Shown: positions 7,824-16,630 of the stretch, piece after piece | Layout: the number at the start of each line of letters is the position of its first letter | Numbering within the stretch: the first letter of the stretch is position 1 | Assembly (NCBI RefSeq): GCF_001742225.1 | Contig: NZ_CP017076.1 | Location: forward strand, 1,389,001-1,453,000 | Source of the DNA: Novosphingobium resinovorum | Lineage (GTDB): Bacteria > Pseudomonadota > Alphaproteobacteria > Sphingomonadales > Sphingomonadaceae | Length of the DNA: 64,000 nucleotides | Direction of reading: 5' to 3' | The notes under the pieces: model-generated | Database searches by the model: none | Told to the model about the DNA's origin: nothing | Seen by the model: the letters and a program-made list of their open reading frames with translations, nothing else | Position numbers and translations under genes: made by a program

Positions 7824-8228
7824 ATGACCAGCACCCGCATCAATCCCGAGACGCTCTATCCCAGCGTCCAGTACGGTTTCTCGCACGCCACGCTCGACGA
7901 GGCGACCGGCACCCTGCACCTCTCGGGCCAGGTGGCCTGGGACAAGGACTACAACGTGGTCGGCGGATCGGACGTGGGCCTTCAGGCGCGTCAGGCGCTG
8001 GCGAACATCAAGGACGTGCTGGCTTCGCAGGGCGTCGGCCCTGAAGCGGTGCTGCGCCTGCGTACCTTCATCGTGAACTACGACGTCTCGATGCTGGCCG
8101 CGATCGGGCCGGAATTGGGCGCGTTCTACGGTGATGTGGTGCCCGCCTCGAACACCGTGGTCGGTGTCTCGGCGCTGGCGATGCCCGAGTTCCTGATCGA
8201 GATAGAGGCCATCGCTACGGTGAAGTAA
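7824..8228 (+). CDS. RidA-family (YjgF/UK114) enamine/imine deaminase
   Basis: A 134-residue RidA-family protein of normal length. The conserved arginine of the RLRTFIV segment (about residue 77) and the C-terminal LIEIEAIATV strand carrying the conserved Glu are present. RidA proteins hydrolyse reactive imines/enamines released by amino-acid oxidation, which fits a locus with a C-N-oxidising flavoenzyme. Co-transcribed with the VOC gene and the last gene of the regulon; a hairpin separates it from the convergent eCIS operon. Confidence 0.88.
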   Translation: MTSTRINPETLYPSVQYGFSHATLDEATGTLHLSGQVAWDKDYNVVGGSDVGLQARQALANIKDVLASQGVGPEAVLRLRTFIVNYDVSMLAAIGPELGAFYGDVVPASNTVVGVSALAMPEFLIEIEAIATVK

Positions 8229-8235
8229 GGCGCAC

Positions 8236-8266
8236 TCGTCGTCCCGGAGCAAATCCGGGACGACGA
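8236..8266. terminator. bidirectional terminator between RidA and the eCIS operon
   Basis: Perfect 13-base arms (8236-8248 and 8254-8266) around a five-base loop fill the 41-base gap between two convergent genes. The position and symmetry fit a shared terminator. The core CCCGGA/TCCGGG resembles the hairpin at 39-55. Confidence 0.65.
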
Positions 8267-8269
8267 TCA

Positions 8270-11200
8270 TCAAGGCACGTTGTCGCGCAGCCGCATCCAG
8301 CCCGGCGCCTCGACACAGACCCCCGCGCCGACGGCGAGATTGTCCGCCGCGAGCCACTGGACCGTCTCGTCCTGAGGCTTGCCTTCGGAGACCACGCGGA
8401 TGCCGATGCGCGCCAGCGTGATGGCGTTGGCATTGGCGTGCAGGAACCGCCCGAGCCAGCCCCAGATACGGATGCCCTCGTGGAAGCGGCGGTCGTTGCC
8501 GGGGGCGAAGTCGATTTCGTTCTCGTTCACCCGCACCTGCGCGGCATTGCCCACGTAGATGCCGTGACCGCCCCACAAGTACTCGACCGGCAGGCGCAGC
8601 GCCATGCGGTTGGCGATGACGGCGACGCTGGCGAAGTCCCGGTGGTCCCCGGGGCCGTCGCCCTCGCGGGCCAGCGCGACATGGACGCCTTCGAGGAAGG
8701 CGGCGATGTCGTTGCGGGCGATGCGGGTTGTCCGGCCTTGACCACCGGCGACGACGATCGCCTGTCCGCCGACCACGCCGAGACCTTTGCGCAGTCGCTC
8801 GAACCACGCCGCGACGGCGGGGAACTTGGCGCGCAGGTCGGGATCGGCGACGAAGCGGCGGGTCAGGTCAGCAATAGCGTCCCAGGTGCGCTCCTCGGTT
8901 TCGGCCGTGATCTCCTGCGCGAATTCGCGGGCGATGCGAATCCAGGTTTCCTGATCGATCTCGGATTCGAAGGCGACGCGCCATTGCCCGGCAGGAATGG
9001 TGATCAGGCCCTTGCCATCTGTGGCAGCGGGTTTCGGGGCCTCGGCCACGGTCATCTCGCCGCCGCGGATGAGGTCGCCGAGCAGTTCGGGCGATAGCTG
9101 GATGCCGGTCTGTCGCCCCATGACCTTGCGCACCCGGTCGGCAGGCGCGCGGAAGGCGGACGTGGCGGACGTGTCCGCCAGAGCCTTGTCGGTCAGGCGG
9201 CGCATATAGGCCTGCACCGCGTCGGTGCTGGCCGTGTCGGCGGCGGCGGGCGGCTCGGCGGCGATCAGCTTGCGCCATTCGGGCGCCTCGACCATCGAGG
9301 CCATGCTCACCGCGTATGGCCCGACGAGGACCGCATTGCCCGGCACCGGCGTGCGCGTTTCGGCCGGGGTGAAGTCGCGGGCAAGGTGCCTTGCCAGCAT
9401 CCCGTGGCGACGCGGATCGGCGGCGAGTTCCTCCAGCGTGAACCGCTCGGGCAAGTGAGAGACGCGCAGGCGGTTGCCCTCGATAACGGAGTCGATGGCG
9501 TCGGTGACCAGCACGCCGTCCTGCCCGAAGCCGCAGGTGAAGGCGCAATCCACGATCCGCACGAAGCTGACCGGAACGGGCTTGCCGTCGCGCTGCGTGC
9601 CGGACACGGTCACGCAGGTCCGCTCGTTTCCGCGCGCGGTGCCGCACGTGACGGTCAGGTCCTCGAGCGTCACGGTATCGACCCCGATGGCGGTGATCGC
9701 GCCCCGGCGGCGGGGCTTGTGATCAAGTAGATCGGCGGTCGCGGCGACGGTCAGCTCGCGCATCGAGAGGCTGGCGCAGTCGATGAACTCCAGCACGCTC
9801 TCCCCTTCGCTGCACAGCACTTGGCTGGCCGCTCCACCGCCGTGGATGACGACGTGGCCGAGGCCGGTCAGGATCACCGGCTCCCTGGTCTCGAACCGGC
9901 CCTGCCGGAAGCAGATCGTCACGTCCTCGCCCTTGGGCAGTTCGCTCAGGGTCTTCACCCAGTCGGTGCCGGGCGAGAGCGTGACTTCCACGCAGCCGCC
10001 GCCGACGCGATTGGCCAGTTCCTCGATCGCACGCTGGACGGTGACGATCCCGGCGAGGCTGGGCGTGGCCGCCGGGTCGTAGGACACGCGCGCGGCGGTG
10101 GAGAGGCTGGCCCCGAAGGTGACGGCAAGGCCCACCCGCTCATCGGTGGAATCGATGAGTTCGGCACGGACCTGCTGGGTCGCGGTAGCGGCGTCGAGTG
10201 CCCAGGCGACGGTCGCCTCGCCCTTGTCGTCGGTGAGGGCGATGACGCTGGAGAAGCCGCTCGCGGGCGGGATGACGTTGAGCCCCCCGCTGCCCGACAG
10301 CACCGTGAAGCGCACGCGGGCATTCTGGACCGGCATGGTCCCGCGATACACGCCGACGCGCAGCAGGTCGGCGAGGGGACACAGGCGCATCGGCTGGGTC
10401 GGATCGGGCAGCGCCTCTTGCCCGTCGCCGCCGAGTAGCGCCAACTGCCGCATCCGGGTGAGCGGCGGGAACAGAGGGCGGCAGTCGCCCACGAAAGTCC
10501 ACGCGCCGCCGGTGCAGTCGAGCACGGCGAGGCGGGCATAGGCATGTTCGATGCCTTGCGGTGACTGCTGTGCGGGGGCGCCGCCGCTCTCGGGCCAGTC
10601 GATCCCGCTGCCGCTGCGGGCAGGGATCACCCACCAGTCGCCTGAGCGATAGGCGCCCCCGGCGAGGAAGGCGACCTCCAGCCCGCTCTCCAACGGTAGG
10701 AAACCGTCGTTGGTGCCGGGCACGGTGATGGCAACGGCACCGGGCGAATCCCACGCGCGGACCTTGGGATTGCGACCGAAGGAGCTGATCGCGATCGGCC
10801 CGTCGGCAGTCGGCGCGTCGAGCCGGACGCGGTTGCCGGTCAGGCTGACGATGCGCACCAGCGTTCCGGGGCGGCCGGCAAGTTCGGCGTCGTCGTCGGT
10901 CAGTTCGATCCACTGGCCGGGGCTCAGGCCGCTTACCGCGTCGCGGCCGGTCTCGGCGAGGGTCAGGGTATCGCCATTGCTTTCCAACCAGCGCGTGGCG
11001 AAGGCGGCATTGTCGCGCGACCATTTGAAGGTCGCCCCTCCGCCTGCCGTACCCGGCTTGTGAATCTCGACGCGGTAGAGGTGGTTTTCGAGCCGCTGAT
11101 AGCCTGCGGTCTCGGGAAAGGCGCAAGGGTTGGCCTCGGTGTCGGCGGGCTTGCCGCGCGCGGCGATCGTGCCGTTCGGGCGCTGGATGAAGGAGGTCCA

Positions 11201-11749
11201 CCCCGGCACCGCCGCGTCGCAGGTCACCGCGCCGTCGCCCGCATCGCCTGCCCGAAGGAAACCGACCTGCTCGACCACCTGCAGCCGCGTCGTGGTATCC
11301 ACGCCCAGCGATTCCTCGACGAGTTCATCGTCCTCGATCGCGGTGACGTGGCGGTGCCAGACGTCGACGAAGGCGATGTAGCGCCCGTCCGGCGGGCTGG
11401 CCGAGCGGCTGCCGTCCGCCGCGACGAAGACCGGCGCTCCGGCAGGCAGGAAGGGCTGCGCGTCGTGAAGGAACTTGCCGGGGTTCATGCAGCGCACGCC
11501 GTCGACGTAGAGCGTGCCCGCGCCGACCCCCAGCTTGCCTGCCGCCTCGACGGTGATCGCGAACCCGGCATCGCCCTGCGGCGCGCCGGATGGGCCGATT
11601 AGGTCTGCGGCGGTGCGCCTGTCGCGGTGGAGCTGGATCGCGCTGGCCTCGTTACTGTCGGCGTCGAGCGCGACGCGGCCCTGTTGCAGCAGGACGGCCT
11701 CGTACTGGCGGGCGGGATCGAACCGCAGCCGGGAAAAATCGCCTTTCAT
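8270..11749 (-). CDS. DUF6519 / right-handed beta-helix protein, last gene of the eCIS operon
   Basis: A 1,159-residue protein. The N-terminus (MKGDFSRLRFDPARQYEAVL) is typical of DUF6519 proteins linked to phage-tail-like clusters. About residues 590-760 show the short repeated strands of a right-handed parallel beta-helix (VVIHGGG, VTLEDLTVT), and a second helix-like stretch follows near 960-1110. Such folds occur in tail fibres, spikes and surface-binding proteins, so a role as fibre or target-binding appendage is inferred. The ATG at 11749 is used; an in-frame ATG at 11833 would lie inside the upstream gene. It follows the tail-protein-I-like gene by 19 bases. Confidence 0.7.
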   Translation of the reverse strand: MKGDFSRLRFDPARQYEAVLLQQGRVALDADSNEASAIQLHRDRRTAADLIGPSGAPQGDAGFAITVEAAGKLGVGAGTLYVDGVRCMNPGKFLHDAQPFLPAGAPVFVAADGSRSASPPDGRYIAFVDVWHRHVTAIEDDELVEESLGVDTTTRLQVVEQVGFLRAGDAGDGAVTCDAAVPGWTSFIQRPNGTIAARGKPADTEANPCAFPETAGYQRLENHLYRVEIHKPGTAGGGATFKWSRDNAAFATRWLESNGDTLTLAETGRDAVSGLSPGQWIELTDDDAELAGRPGTLVRIVSLTGNRVRLDAPTADGPIAISSFGRNPKVRAWDSPGAVAITVPGTNDGFLPLESGLEVAFLAGGAYRSGDWWVIPARSGSGIDWPESGGAPAQQSPQGIEHAYARLAVLDCTGGAWTFVGDCRPLFPPLTRMRQLALLGGDGQEALPDPTQPMRLCPLADLLRVGVYRGTMPVQNARVRFTVLSGSGGLNVIPPASGFSSVIALTDDKGEATVAWALDAATATQQVRAELIDSTDERVGLAVTFGASLSTAARVSYDPAATPSLAGIVTVQRAIEELANRVGGGCVEVTLSPGTDWVKTLSELPKGEDVTICFRQGRFETREPVILTGLGHVVIHGGGAASQVLCSEGESVLEFIDCASLSMRELTVAATADLLDHKPRRRGAITAIGVDTVTLEDLTVTCGTARGNERTCVTVSGTQRDGKPVPVSFVRIVDCAFTCGFGQDGVLVTDAIDSVIEGNRLRVSHLPERFTLEELAADPRRHGMLARHLARDFTPAETRTPVPGNAVLVGPYAVSMASMVEAPEWRKLIAAEPPAAADTASTDAVQAYMRRLTDKALADTSATSAFRAPADRVRKVMGRQTGIQLSPELLGDLIRGGEMTVAEAPKPAATDGKGLITIPAGQWRVAFESEIDQETWIRIAREFAQEITAETEERTWDAIADLTRRFVADPDLRAKFPAVAAWFERLRKGLGVVGGQAIVVAGGQGRTTRIARNDIAAFLEGVHVALAREGDGPGDHRDFASVAVIANRMALRLPVEYLWGGHGIYVGNAAQVRVNENEIDFAPGNDRRFHEGIRIWGWLGRFLHANANAITLARIGIRVVSEGKPQDETVQWLAADNLAVGAGVCVEAPGWMRLRDNVP

Positions 11750-11768
11750 TCGTCCTTCTCCTGCATGA

Positions 11769-13958
11769 TCAGCTGGCCGGCAGCAGTCCGGCTTCGAGGC
11801 CGAGGCCCAGGTATTCGTCGAGCGCGATGGCAAGGTTGGCGCGGCGCTGCGGCTCCTCGAGGAAGCGCCAGACCCCCATCGAACCGCCGTTCGCCGCGCC
11901 TTGCGTCAGCGCGGGATCGCTGCCCCACGAGAGGCGCGCGAAACCTGCAGCGCCCGGCTCCAGCGTTTCGAAGGCGAGGCCCAGACGCGCGGCGATGGCG
12001 GCCTGATCTGCGGCCGCGCCGGCTTCGCGAATGGCGAGGTCGGGCTGGCAGCGGAACTGGCGCGGGCCGGTGGAGCCGGGAGGCACCAGCGAGTAGCGCA
12101 GGCATCCCACCTGCCGCCGCGTCGCCGCGAGCGTGCGGGCGAAGATGCAGTCGCTGGCGGTGATCGAACGCACCTGTGTCTGGCCGAGAACGGTCGCTCC
12201 CGAGAGCACCGCGCGCGCGCCGGGCATGGTTGCAGGACCGAGCACCACGCTTTCCGTCACGTCCAGCCCCGGCACCGTCGCGGGCGCGGAAAGAGCGGGC
12301 AGGACGCTGCGGCGCAGGGTCACGTTCAGCCGGTCGTGGTCCCCGGCGATGGTGAGGCCGTCCGCGCCGAGCACGGTGCTGTTGGACACGACCAGTTCGC
12401 CGAGGTTCGCGGACCCGTCCGCCGCCACCCTGAGCGCGCCGCCGACCAGCAGGCCGTCGATCACCAGCGCGCCGGGATCGAGCGCATCGGCCGGAGCGGT
12501 CCCGGCGACGGCGATGTCGCCGGTCACGCAGGCGCGCCGGTCGCGGGCGGTGAGGGAGCCGGGACGAAGGTCGCTGCCGCCGCCCTCGCGCGGGGTTTCC
12601 GGCCAGTCGGCGCTGGCGAGGAGCAGCAGGCTGCCGCGGGGCAGGGCGATCGTGCGGGGGCCGGTCAGGTCTTCGTCGAAGCGGTCGTTGTCGAGCAGGA
12701 CGATGGCGCCCACTGTCCCGGCAGGCTGCGCGTTCCACAAGGCCACGGCCTCGGTCAAGCTGGCGAGCATGATTCCCGGAAGCGGAGCGCGGCGACGGCT
12801 GACGCCGACCTGCCAGGTGATCTCGCGCCCGCCGAGCAGCGTGGCGATTGCGGTGCTGCGATCGTAGGGGCCGCCGCCGAGGTCGCCCGGCGCCGCGAGG
12901 GCGTGCCTGACGTGGACGCCCGCAGGCTCCACGCCCTCGGGAAAGGCGATGCGGCCGCGCACCGGGTCGAAGGCGGCAGTGATGGCCCGGGTCACGGTGC
13001 TTCCCGTGGCATCAAGGTAGTCGAGCGTCGCAGGAGGTCGTCGCCATCCGCGCGCGTCGGCCACGTCATGCAGGTCCGCGCTGGCCAGTTCGGCGGAGGG
13101 GACCGCGACGAAGGCATCGCTTGTGCTGGCTTGCACCCAGAGTTGGACCGGCGGGCGATCGTCGAACCACAGCGGCGTGGGCGTGCGTCCCGCCGCCATG
13201 TCGGCGCGCATGGCTTCCAGTTCGAGATACAGCCTGCGCCGGTCGAGTAGAGTGGGCAGGTCGGCCTCGCCCGCCGGAACGTCGGCAGCAAGCGGGCTTG
13301 GCGGGTTCCACAAGGGCAGTTCCCGCCCCGCAGGATCGCAAAGGAAGCGCCCCGGTCCGGCAGGCGCGGCTTCCACGGCGGCAAGCGGGTAGACCTGCTG
13401 GCGCCACGCGAAGATGCCGATGTTCGGTACGTTGTAGCGGCCCCGCCCGCGCGCGATGGGCCGCGCGTCCAGCGTGTGCGGCAGCGCGTCGAAGGCGGTG
13501 TCGTGGCGCCGCATCCGCTCCGGTTCGCGCACCGTGGCGGTAGCGGGCGCGTCGAGGCGCAAGTGGCGCAGCGCCTGCGTGGTGGCGAGGCGGCGGAACA
13601 TCTCGGCCGGCACGGCGGGCCAGCCCGTCGTCGCGCGGGTCAGGGTGCCGATGATCCCCAGCGTGCCCTTGCGCCGCCGCAGGCCGACGGTCTGCGCCAC
13701 CCATGCACGCTTGGAGAAGTTCTCGGTCGGGGTCAGCGCCCGCACGGCGAGGAGGTCGGCGATGTAGGGCACCGCCCATTCGGGGCAGGTCTCGATGAAC
13801 CAGCTCTCGCTCAGTTCCTCGATGGCGCGGGCGACGCGGTCGGCCTCCCCGCCCATGATGTCGAACAGCGCGGTGACTGCTCCCCCGGCATTGAGGTCGG
13901 CCTCGCGCAGATAGGCGGGCAAGGCGGCGTATAGGCGATCTGCATCCATGCGCATCAT
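11769..13958 (-). CDS. phage tail protein I-like baseplate component (Cis12-like)
   Basis: A 729-residue protein. The first 110 residues (ALPAYLREAD, FIETCPEWAVPYIADLLAVR) match the tail protein I/Afp12-type N-terminus found in eCIS and phage baseplates. Residues from about 480 contain short repeated valine/glycine strands resembling a beta-helix, suggesting a baseplate-to-fibre connector. The ATG at 13958 overlaps the upstream stop by four bases (ATGA). Placed between the wedge proteins and the DUF6519 protein, it should sit at the outer baseplate. Confidence 0.75.
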   Translation of the reverse strand: MMRMDADRLYAALPAYLREADLNAGGAVTALFDIMGGEADRVARAIEELSESWFIETCPEWAVPYIADLLAVRALTPTENFSKRAWVAQTVGLRRRKGTLGIIGTLTRATTGWPAVPAEMFRRLATTQALRHLRLDAPATATVREPERMRRHDTAFDALPHTLDARPIARGRGRYNVPNIGIFAWRQQVYPLAAVEAAPAGPGRFLCDPAGRELPLWNPPSPLAADVPAGEADLPTLLDRRRLYLELEAMRADMAAGRTPTPLWFDDRPPVQLWVQASTSDAFVAVPSAELASADLHDVADARGWRRPPATLDYLDATGSTVTRAITAAFDPVRGRIAFPEGVEPAGVHVRHALAAPGDLGGGPYDRSTAIATLLGGREITWQVGVSRRRAPLPGIMLASLTEAVALWNAQPAGTVGAIVLLDNDRFDEDLTGPRTIALPRGSLLLLASADWPETPREGGGSDLRPGSLTARDRRACVTGDIAVAGTAPADALDPGALVIDGLLVGGALRVAADGSANLGELVVSNSTVLGADGLTIAGDHDRLNVTLRRSVLPALSAPATVPGLDVTESVVLGPATMPGARAVLSGATVLGQTQVRSITASDCIFARTLAATRRQVGCLRYSLVPPGSTGPRQFRCQPDLAIREAGAAADQAAIAARLGLAFETLEPGAAGFARLSWGSDPALTQGAANGGSMGVWRFLEEPQRRANLAIALDEYLGLGLEAGLLPAS

Positions 13959-16630
13959 TGCACCTGCGTCAGCTGGAGGGCGGCGGGATCGATCGTCAGC
14001 AGCTCCGCGCCCTGCCACCCGTTGCCGAGGCGCGCGGCGGTGGCCGCGGGAAGGACGGGGGCAACCGAGGCGGACTGGTCCTGCCGGTGGAAGCGGGTGA
14101 ACCGCGCGGCGGTCACGCCGTCGACCGCGTGCAGCACGGCGGAGACTTCGGCGAGGCTGGCGGGATGGGCGAAGGCGCGCGCCGCGAACCCGAAGACGGC
14201 CAGCAGCGCCTCGCGCGCGGCGGCCATGACCACGGCGGCGACCGCGTCGGCGGCAAGTACCAGCCCGGCGTGCAGGACAAATCGGCGCGATCGATAGGGG
14301 GCGAGCGCGATCGGCAGGCCGTGGCGTTGCCCGGCATAGTCCCCGCCGCTGCGCACGGCGGCGATCGACTGCTCCAGGTTGTCGAACAGGGCGTCGCCGG
14401 GCAGGGGGGCGCCGCCGCGCGTGTCGGCGATTGTCAGGACGACGGCGCGCAGCGTCCGGTCGCGTACAAGGGTGGCGTCGGCCTTGCCGATCCCGGCGAA
14501 CGTGCGCGCATAGTCCGCCGCGTCGGCGAGGCTGACTATGCGGGCCATCGTGCGCACGGTGCTCGGCGCATTGGCGCGTGCGGTGGCGAGGGTCTCGGGG
14601 TCTTCGGCGCCCGATGCAGGGAGCGGGTTGACCACGCCGGAGAGTCCGGCGGGCCGCTGCAGCGGCTGGCTCAGCTGCCCGGCCCTGAGCATCCCGACAA
14701 GGCCGGTGCCGATGCGGTAGCGGGCGATCAGGTTGCCCTTGCCGCTCGGCGGGCGCGCGCCGGTCACGCCGTCGCCGAACTGGATGGTGACGGTGCCGTC
14801 GTCGGCGGTGCGGGTGGTGAACACCCGGTCGCGCGGGCCCTTGCTGACGAAGTCCGCGACTTCGCGCCAGCGGGCGGGTCCGATGCGCAGTTCCAGCGTG
14901 CTCGCGCGGCCGAGCGGCGTGGGGGCCGATACCCAGGTCAGCGGCTTGCCAGGCAGCGCCACGGCCTGGAAGGCGAGCGTCGCATCGCCGTTGCCGATGG
15001 CGTCCTCGCGCGTTTCGCCGTGGCTGGCGGCGACGACGTTGGCGTTGATCCGCAGGCTGCGCGGGGTGAGCGGCGGGTCGATCTCGGCGGTGAAGGTCAG
15101 GCGGGTGGCGTCCCGTGCCGGGGGGGCGAGTTGCGGCGCGTCGCCGCCCGCCGCGACCGTGCCGATCTGAGCGATGGTGAGGATGCGCGCGGCCGCCGCG
15201 CCGCTCGCGGCCTCGGAGCCGGTCAGGGCGACGCGCTGGCCGACCGAAAGCCCGGCGACGCGGCGGCTCAGCGTCACGCTCTTGCCGCTGACGGCTTCGG
15301 TCACCGGCGTCATCGCCCAGCCGAGCAATTCGCTGACGCCGTGCACGGTGGTCGAGCGCGGCGAGAAGGCCGTCATCGCAGGGCCGCTCAGCTTCAGGCG
15401 GGTGACCTTGCCGGACATGCCGAAATCGCTGACGCTGATCTCGCTGGCTTCGGTGACCTTGTAGGTCTCCATAGTCGTCCCGGCGCGCAGCACGACCCAG
15501 CTTCCCGCCACGAAGCGTTCGTAGACCTGGTCGAGATCGACATAGTCGCGGGTGGCGGGGAACGGCGCATCGGCCCAGCTGGAACGCCTGCGCGCATAAA
15601 GGCCGGGCGCGAGCTTGCGGGTGGTGTCGAACTCGATGATCTCGCTGATGTCGTCCAGGATGCCGCCGTAGCCGATCGCGCTTACGGCGGTGTCGCCGAT
15701 GCCGCCCACGATGGCCCGCTTGATCGCCTTAGCCTCCAGCGCGGCTGCGGCGATCGGCAGGAATTCGCCGACGCGCAGGGCGAGGGGCAACGACTCCCAC
15801 GCGGGCGCATTGTGCCCGAACAGGCTGGCGCGCTGGCGCAGAGCGAAGACGCGGGGCGCCAGCTGCGGAATGGCAGCGGCGGTGCCGAGCGGTGCTTCGA
15901 GGACGACTTCGCTGCGTGCCGGGATCTGGTCGGCGGTGTCAGGAGGCACGTCGGTCACGCCCGCGACGCGGCGGGCCTGCCAGCGGGGGCTGGTGGTCGC
16001 GGTGTCCCGCTCGGAGCCGACGATTAGCACCATGTCGCCAGTGCGCAGCTGCGTGGGCGGCTGCAGCATGAGCCTGTCGTCCCCCGCCTTCGGTGCGACG
16101 TAGCGGACGCTTTCGGCGCGCAGGTCCTGCCAGTCCGGGCGGGCGTCCATGGCGGCGTCGGTCTCGAAGATCTGCGGCTTCTCGTCGGGGCCAGGGATGC
16201 TCATGATCCCGGACCCGGCGGGGAGCGAGACGATCTCCGGCGAGCCGGGAATGGTGTCGCAGGTCACCGCCAGCCAGGCCGAGGCGGAGACGCCGGGTGC
16301 GGGCGCATAGCCGATCAGCCGCGCCAGTTCGAGCACCGAACGCCGCTCGGTGGCGGGGTGCAGGAAACCTTCGTTGCCGATGCGCTCATTGTAGAAGGCG
16401 AGGATGTCGAGCGCAGTGGCCCAGCCGTCGAGCAGGGCGATGGCCGGGTCGGCGGGGTCGCGCGTGGTCAGCCGGGCGAGCGCCGGCGCCTTGTGCAGCC
16501 GGTCCAGCATCGCGCCGTTGAAGCCTGCGTGCGTGGCCAGTCGCCACGGGATCATGGCGAGGTTCGCAGCGGGCGTGTCCGGCTGCGTGTCTGCGCCACC
16601 GAAGCAGGCGCATTCGGGGTCAGTGGTCAT
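13955..16630 (-). CDS. putative baseplate assembly protein (gpJ/Afp11-like wedge), copy 2
   Basis: An 891-residue protein. The N-terminus (DPADPAIALLDGWATALDIL, FYNERIGNEGFL) is characteristic of the family annotated as putative baseplate assembly protein in tail-like clusters, with baseplate-J-like sequence in the C-terminal third (FVSKGPRDRVFTTRTADDG, IQFGDGVTGARPPSGKGN). These proteins form the wedge ring around the spike that triggers sheath contraction. It overlaps both neighbours by four bases. It is clearly a paralogue-like partner of the preceding gene, sharing the FGD(D/G) and NPLPA(S/Q)G(A/G) motifs. Confidence 0.85.
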   Translation of the reverse strand: MTTDPECACFGGADTQPDTPAANLAMIPWRLATHAGFNGAMLDRLHKAPALARLTTRDPADPAIALLDGWATALDILAFYNERIGNEGFLHPATERRSVLELARLIGYAPAPGVSASAWLAVTCDTIPGSPEIVSLPAGSGIMSIPGPDEKPQIFETDAAMDARPDWQDLRAESVRYVAPKAGDDRLMLQPPTQLRTGDMVLIVGSERDTATTSPRWQARRVAGVTDVPPDTADQIPARSEVVLEAPLGTAAAIPQLAPRVFALRQRASLFGHNAPAWESLPLALRVGEFLPIAAAALEAKAIKRAIVGGIGDTAVSAIGYGGILDDISEIIEFDTTRKLAPGLYARRRSSWADAPFPATRDYVDLDQVYERFVAGSWVVLRAGTTMETYKVTEASEISVSDFGMSGKVTRLKLSGPAMTAFSPRSTTVHGVSELLGWAMTPVTEAVSGKSVTLSRRVAGLSVGQRVALTGSEAASGAAAARILTIAQIGTVAAGGDAPQLAPPARDATRLTFTAEIDPPLTPRSLRINANVVAASHGETREDAIGNGDATLAFQAVALPGKPLTWVSAPTPLGRASTLELRIGPARWREVADFVSKGPRDRVFTTRTADDGTVTIQFGDGVTGARPPSGKGNLIARYRIGTGLVGMLRAGQLSQPLQRPAGLSGVVNPLPASGAEDPETLATARANAPSTVRTMARIVSLADAADYARTFAGIGKADATLVRDRTLRAVVLTIADTRGGAPLPGDALFDNLEQSIAAVRSGGDYAGQRHGLPIALAPYRSRRFVLHAGLVLAADAVAAVVMAAAREALLAVFGFAARAFAHPASLAEVSAVLHAVDGVTAARFTRFHRQDQSASVAPVLPAATAARLGNGWQGAELLTIDPAALQLTQVQ

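Noticed and set aside
13958-16027. Long + strand frame opposite the wedge protein gene
   Set aside because: Low-complexity Gly/Ala/Arg composition; the - strand gene has clear baseplate motifs and coupled neighbours.
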